Assembly (NCBI GenBank): GCA_905183005.1
Contig: CAJJDO010000053.1
Coordinates: 440,165-504,164, forward strand
From: Paramecium pentaurelia
Lineage: Eukaryota; Ciliophora; Oligohymenophorea; Peniculida; Parameciidae
Length of the DNA stretch: 64,000 nt
Reading direction: 5' to 3'
In this document: piece after piece, positions 61,340-64,000 of the stretch
Position numbering within the stretch: position 1 is the first letter of the stretch
Layout: the number at the start of each line of letters is the position of its first letter
Position numbers and translations under genes: made by a program
Notes under the pieces: generated by a model
Told to the model about the DNA's origin: nothing
The model's database searches: none
Seen by the model: only the letters and a program-made list of their open reading frames with translations

Positions 61340-63944
61340 TCATTTTTTATTTTTTAATTTTATACAAAGCTTCTTCTTATTTGATTCTATTTAAAAAATA
61401 TTATCAAAATCCATTTTTTGTTACTTTTATTATATGTGAGAGTGATCTAAATTAGAAAAATTTGAATTTTGATAATTAACAATCTCACATTATTTATCTG
61501 AATTAGTATTATTTAATTACTTATCTTAAGGTATATTAATCATTTAATAATTTTTTAGATTGATGTACTCATTTTAATTTTATTATTCATTTATTTATTA
61601 TTTCATCCTATCAAATGTTTCATCTTTTAACTTTTCAAATTCATATTTATTTTGTAATCCAAAAAATTCAAGCTTTCTTTTTTTGACTTCTTATTCTTAA
61701 ATAGGTATTTATTCAATATACTCTTTTTCATTAATTTAATTTTTTCGATTTAAAAAGAAATCCTTAGTTTGCTTTATGATTTCATCATCATTAATCCATG
61801 GCTAAATAGCTGGTTATAACCATTTTGATAATCCTTATTTAATGTCTTTTTATTCAAATCTTTTATCACATAGATAAACAATTCTAAAAATAAAAAAAAA
61901 TATATACCCATAATCATTTATATGTCTAATAACTCTTCCCATAGCCTGATTTGTAGCACGTATAGCTTATTGAATATACCATTCAGAACTTCTTATTCGT
62001 TATTAATGTTTGAATTCTGGATCACTGAATAATTTATCCAAATAATTCATTTTTTGTAAAAGATGATTATCTTATTTAGGTGGATATGGAACACCTACTA
62101 AGAAGATAGCTCTACATAATTCATCAGAAAAATCTATTCCTTCAGCAACCTTACCTCTATGAACTGCAAACATTATGGCACCTTTTTTAGCTTTTAATTT
62201 ATATGTATCAAAAACATTTTGCATTTCTGAACTTTATTAAGGTTCCCATAAACATGCTTTAATTTCACTCAATCGAGGTATTAATTTATTGTATGTCCAT
62301 TTACTTCTAAATTTATTCATAAGACTATAAGATGAAAATATAACTAAAATTCCATTAGGAATAATCTAACATAAACTTAATAAAGTAACACCAAATCTGC
62401 AAATTTATTCTTCATTATTTCTTTAATTATATTAAAAATCGAAAATTTTATGTTAAAATACTCTAAGATTTTTATTCAGATCAATTATATGTTCATTACT
62501 TAATTAAACATCAAACGGTAATCTTAATTCACAAACCCATGAGGGCATAGGTGAAAGTGTACCAGATGTTAACATAATTGAATAAATATTTTTATTAAAT
62601 AGCCTGGAAAAAGCTAATGAGGGTTCAAGACACCACATATTGATAGATAATTAATTAGATTAATCAAGAATGAAAGATAATTTATATTAATTAAACTCGT
62701 TTTATAAAGAATCTAATGATAATTTTTATTTTTCTCTTTCATCTTCAACTATAATAAGATCATATACATTTTTCATAAATTTAACCCAGGATTCAAAATG
62801 ATAACCTGGAATTTGAGATAATTCTCCCATAACTTCAATCAAAGTAGAACAATGAATTAAATACTAAGCAAAATTAGTTTTATTAACTCCTTTAGCATAA
62901 TTAGTTTAAGAATTCTCTGACCATAATTAAAAAGTATTATCTTTATCTTAAGTATTCTCAAATATCATAAATTATATTTGTCTAGCATCTAAAATTAAAT
63001 ATTTATCTTCCTTATCAGTTATTATAAATTGTTGATTATTTTTAAATGATTCTAAATATTAAGCAAATATTTTAATTGTAATCATGATAGATTTAAATTC
63101 ATTTAAATCTGATGATACTTTAGCTGAATTTAATTTAGTTTTTAATTGATCATAAAATACTGTAACTGATTCAAGTTCATCAATCCATTTCTCAAGATCT
63201 TTTACAGCTTCAACAATATGATTATGAGTAATAAGAAATGAAGACCCATCTTCAGCAGTAGATTACACATTATGTGCTTCATCAAATATCAAAATTGAAT
63301 TCTCTATTTAGACAACATCTAAAAAGTCTTTTTCTAATAAATAATTGTAAGGTAACAAAATAAGATCTGCAAAATCCAATCGTTATCTCTCAAAATAATA
63401 AGGACATAATTTATTTTTCTAACCAAATTATTTTGCTTCTTCTAAACTATTTATTAATGTGCTATAACTTTGTGCCATAACAATAAGATGTTCTTTCTTA
63501 TAAAACTAACATTAATTTGCCTTGACTGATTTTCTGCAACTTTAATTTAACATAGTCCCTTTTAACATATTAAAATCACCTCTTATACAATATTAATCTC
63601 TAGATCCAAGCATAGAAATATTAGGTTTATAGATAGTCTTCTTCAATTCCATAGCTACTTATTTTAATTGAGCATGAGTTCTTGATGAATATATAATTTT
63701 AATATTCTTAGGCTAATCAGAATTTAATTAATCTTATCTATTCTTCTTTAACCATGCTAATGAAGCACAAAGTAAAGATAAGGTTTTTCCTGTACCTGTT
63801 GGTGATTCCAATCTAATCTATATTAATTGTTATAAAATACAATGCATTCTATTTTTTATTTAATGCTTTTATTACACTTTCCATATAAATTTTTTATACT
63901 TCATAAGGTTGATGAGGAAAATATACAGGAGTATTATCAAGCAT
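61340..63944 (-). CDS. RTEL1: RTEL1-like DEAH helicase (XPD family, Fe-S)
   Basis: DNA helicase of the XPD/FANCJ/RTEL1 branch, which dismantles D-loops and T-loops at telomeres and stalled forks. 850 aa after introns 63813-63840 (28 nt) and 61884-61907 (24 nt), both TAG. Seen: PVYFPHQPYEVQKIYM (Q-like motif), Walker A ESPTGTGKTLSLLCASLAW, motif Ia YSSRTHAQLKQV, LGSRDQYC, four Fe-S cysteines (QYCIRG, QSCRKS, NQCQFY, KLCPYYF), DEAH box ILIFDEAHNV, LTSGTLSPMPSWVCEL, HRGKVAEGIDFSDELCRAIF, GVPYPP and NQAMGRVIRHINDYG. The LCPYYxxR and ADLILLPYNYLL stretches match RTEL1 more closely than XPD or FANCJ. It lacks the harmonin-N-like and RING parts of vertebrate RTEL1. Start set at ATG 63944; the frame stays open to the window edge (IIKEIEIDSNICKK), so it may begin upstream. 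Confidence 0.9.
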
Positions 63945-64000
63945 AAGTTATACTTATTTCTTGCAAATATTTGAATCAATTTCAATTTCCTTAATAATAA

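Overview
The window looks like macronuclear DNA of a Paramecium-like (peniculine) ciliate. Three things support this. Genes stay open only if TAA and TAG are read as Gln and TGA is the sole stop (ciliate nuclear code, table 6). Introns are tiny, mostly 19-31 nt, with GTA at the 5' end and AG at the 3' end. Base composition is extremely AT-rich and intergenic spacers are short. A trichocyst matrix protein gene, a Piwi gene and several ciliary genes fit this group. Standard-code ORFs are mostly fragments of these genes. Exon structures below were checked by eye for frame consistency (CDS length minus introns divisible by 3) wherever a protein length is given.

Layout. 1-3740 (-): RPGRIP1L/fantom homologue, broken by a mis-joined contig overlap at N2556. 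4153-7446 (-): P5B ATPase. 7628-9157 (-): cytochrome P450. 9473-10694 (-): trichocyst matrix protein. 10758-11768 (-): mitochondrial-looking J-like protein without HPD. 11882-15118 (-): long coiled coil. 15119-16353: sparse. 16354-16698 (+): small membrane protein. 16811-19303 (+): Piwi. 19360-20503 (-): unknown. 20757-22242 (-): SCP/FCP1-type phosphatase. 22870-23640: possible relic. 23734-25986 (+): ETF alpha, present twice because of a second unmerged contig overlap at N24793. 26018-30123 (+): two tandem acid-sphingomyelinase-like genes. 30160-33133 (+): Myb-repeat protein and a CFAP100-like ciliary protein. 33844-35264 (-): PTEN-like phosphatase. 35508-41275 (+): giant type I membrane protein. 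41301-44928 (+): C2-like protein with an MGCG start. 45259-46874 (-): basic helical protein. 47085-47755 (-): CK1-type kinase relic. 48939-53384 (+): large CHORD protein. 53498-54656 (+): small membrane/coiled-coil protein and CCCH zinc-finger protein. 54818-57444 (-): C2-like/coiled-coil protein. 57686-59571 (-): WD-repeat-like protein. 59967-61276 (+): mitochondrial ribosomal protein L3. 61340-63944 (-): RTEL1-type helicase.

There is no operon logic. Genes are independent and packed on both strands. Several concern cilia and the cortex (RPGRIP1L, CFAP100, trichocyst matrix, coiled coils), others mitochondria (ETF alpha, L3m, J-like protein), small-RNA biology (Piwi), genome stability (RTEL1) and lipid signalling (PTEN, sphingomyelinase-like). 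I saw no tRNA, rRNA, CRISPR or transposon. No clearly new multi-gene system is evident. The most unusual items are motif-altered members of known families, one multidomain CHORD protein, frequent AAG intron acceptors, and two assembly overlaps whose only observed differences are TAA/TAG swaps.
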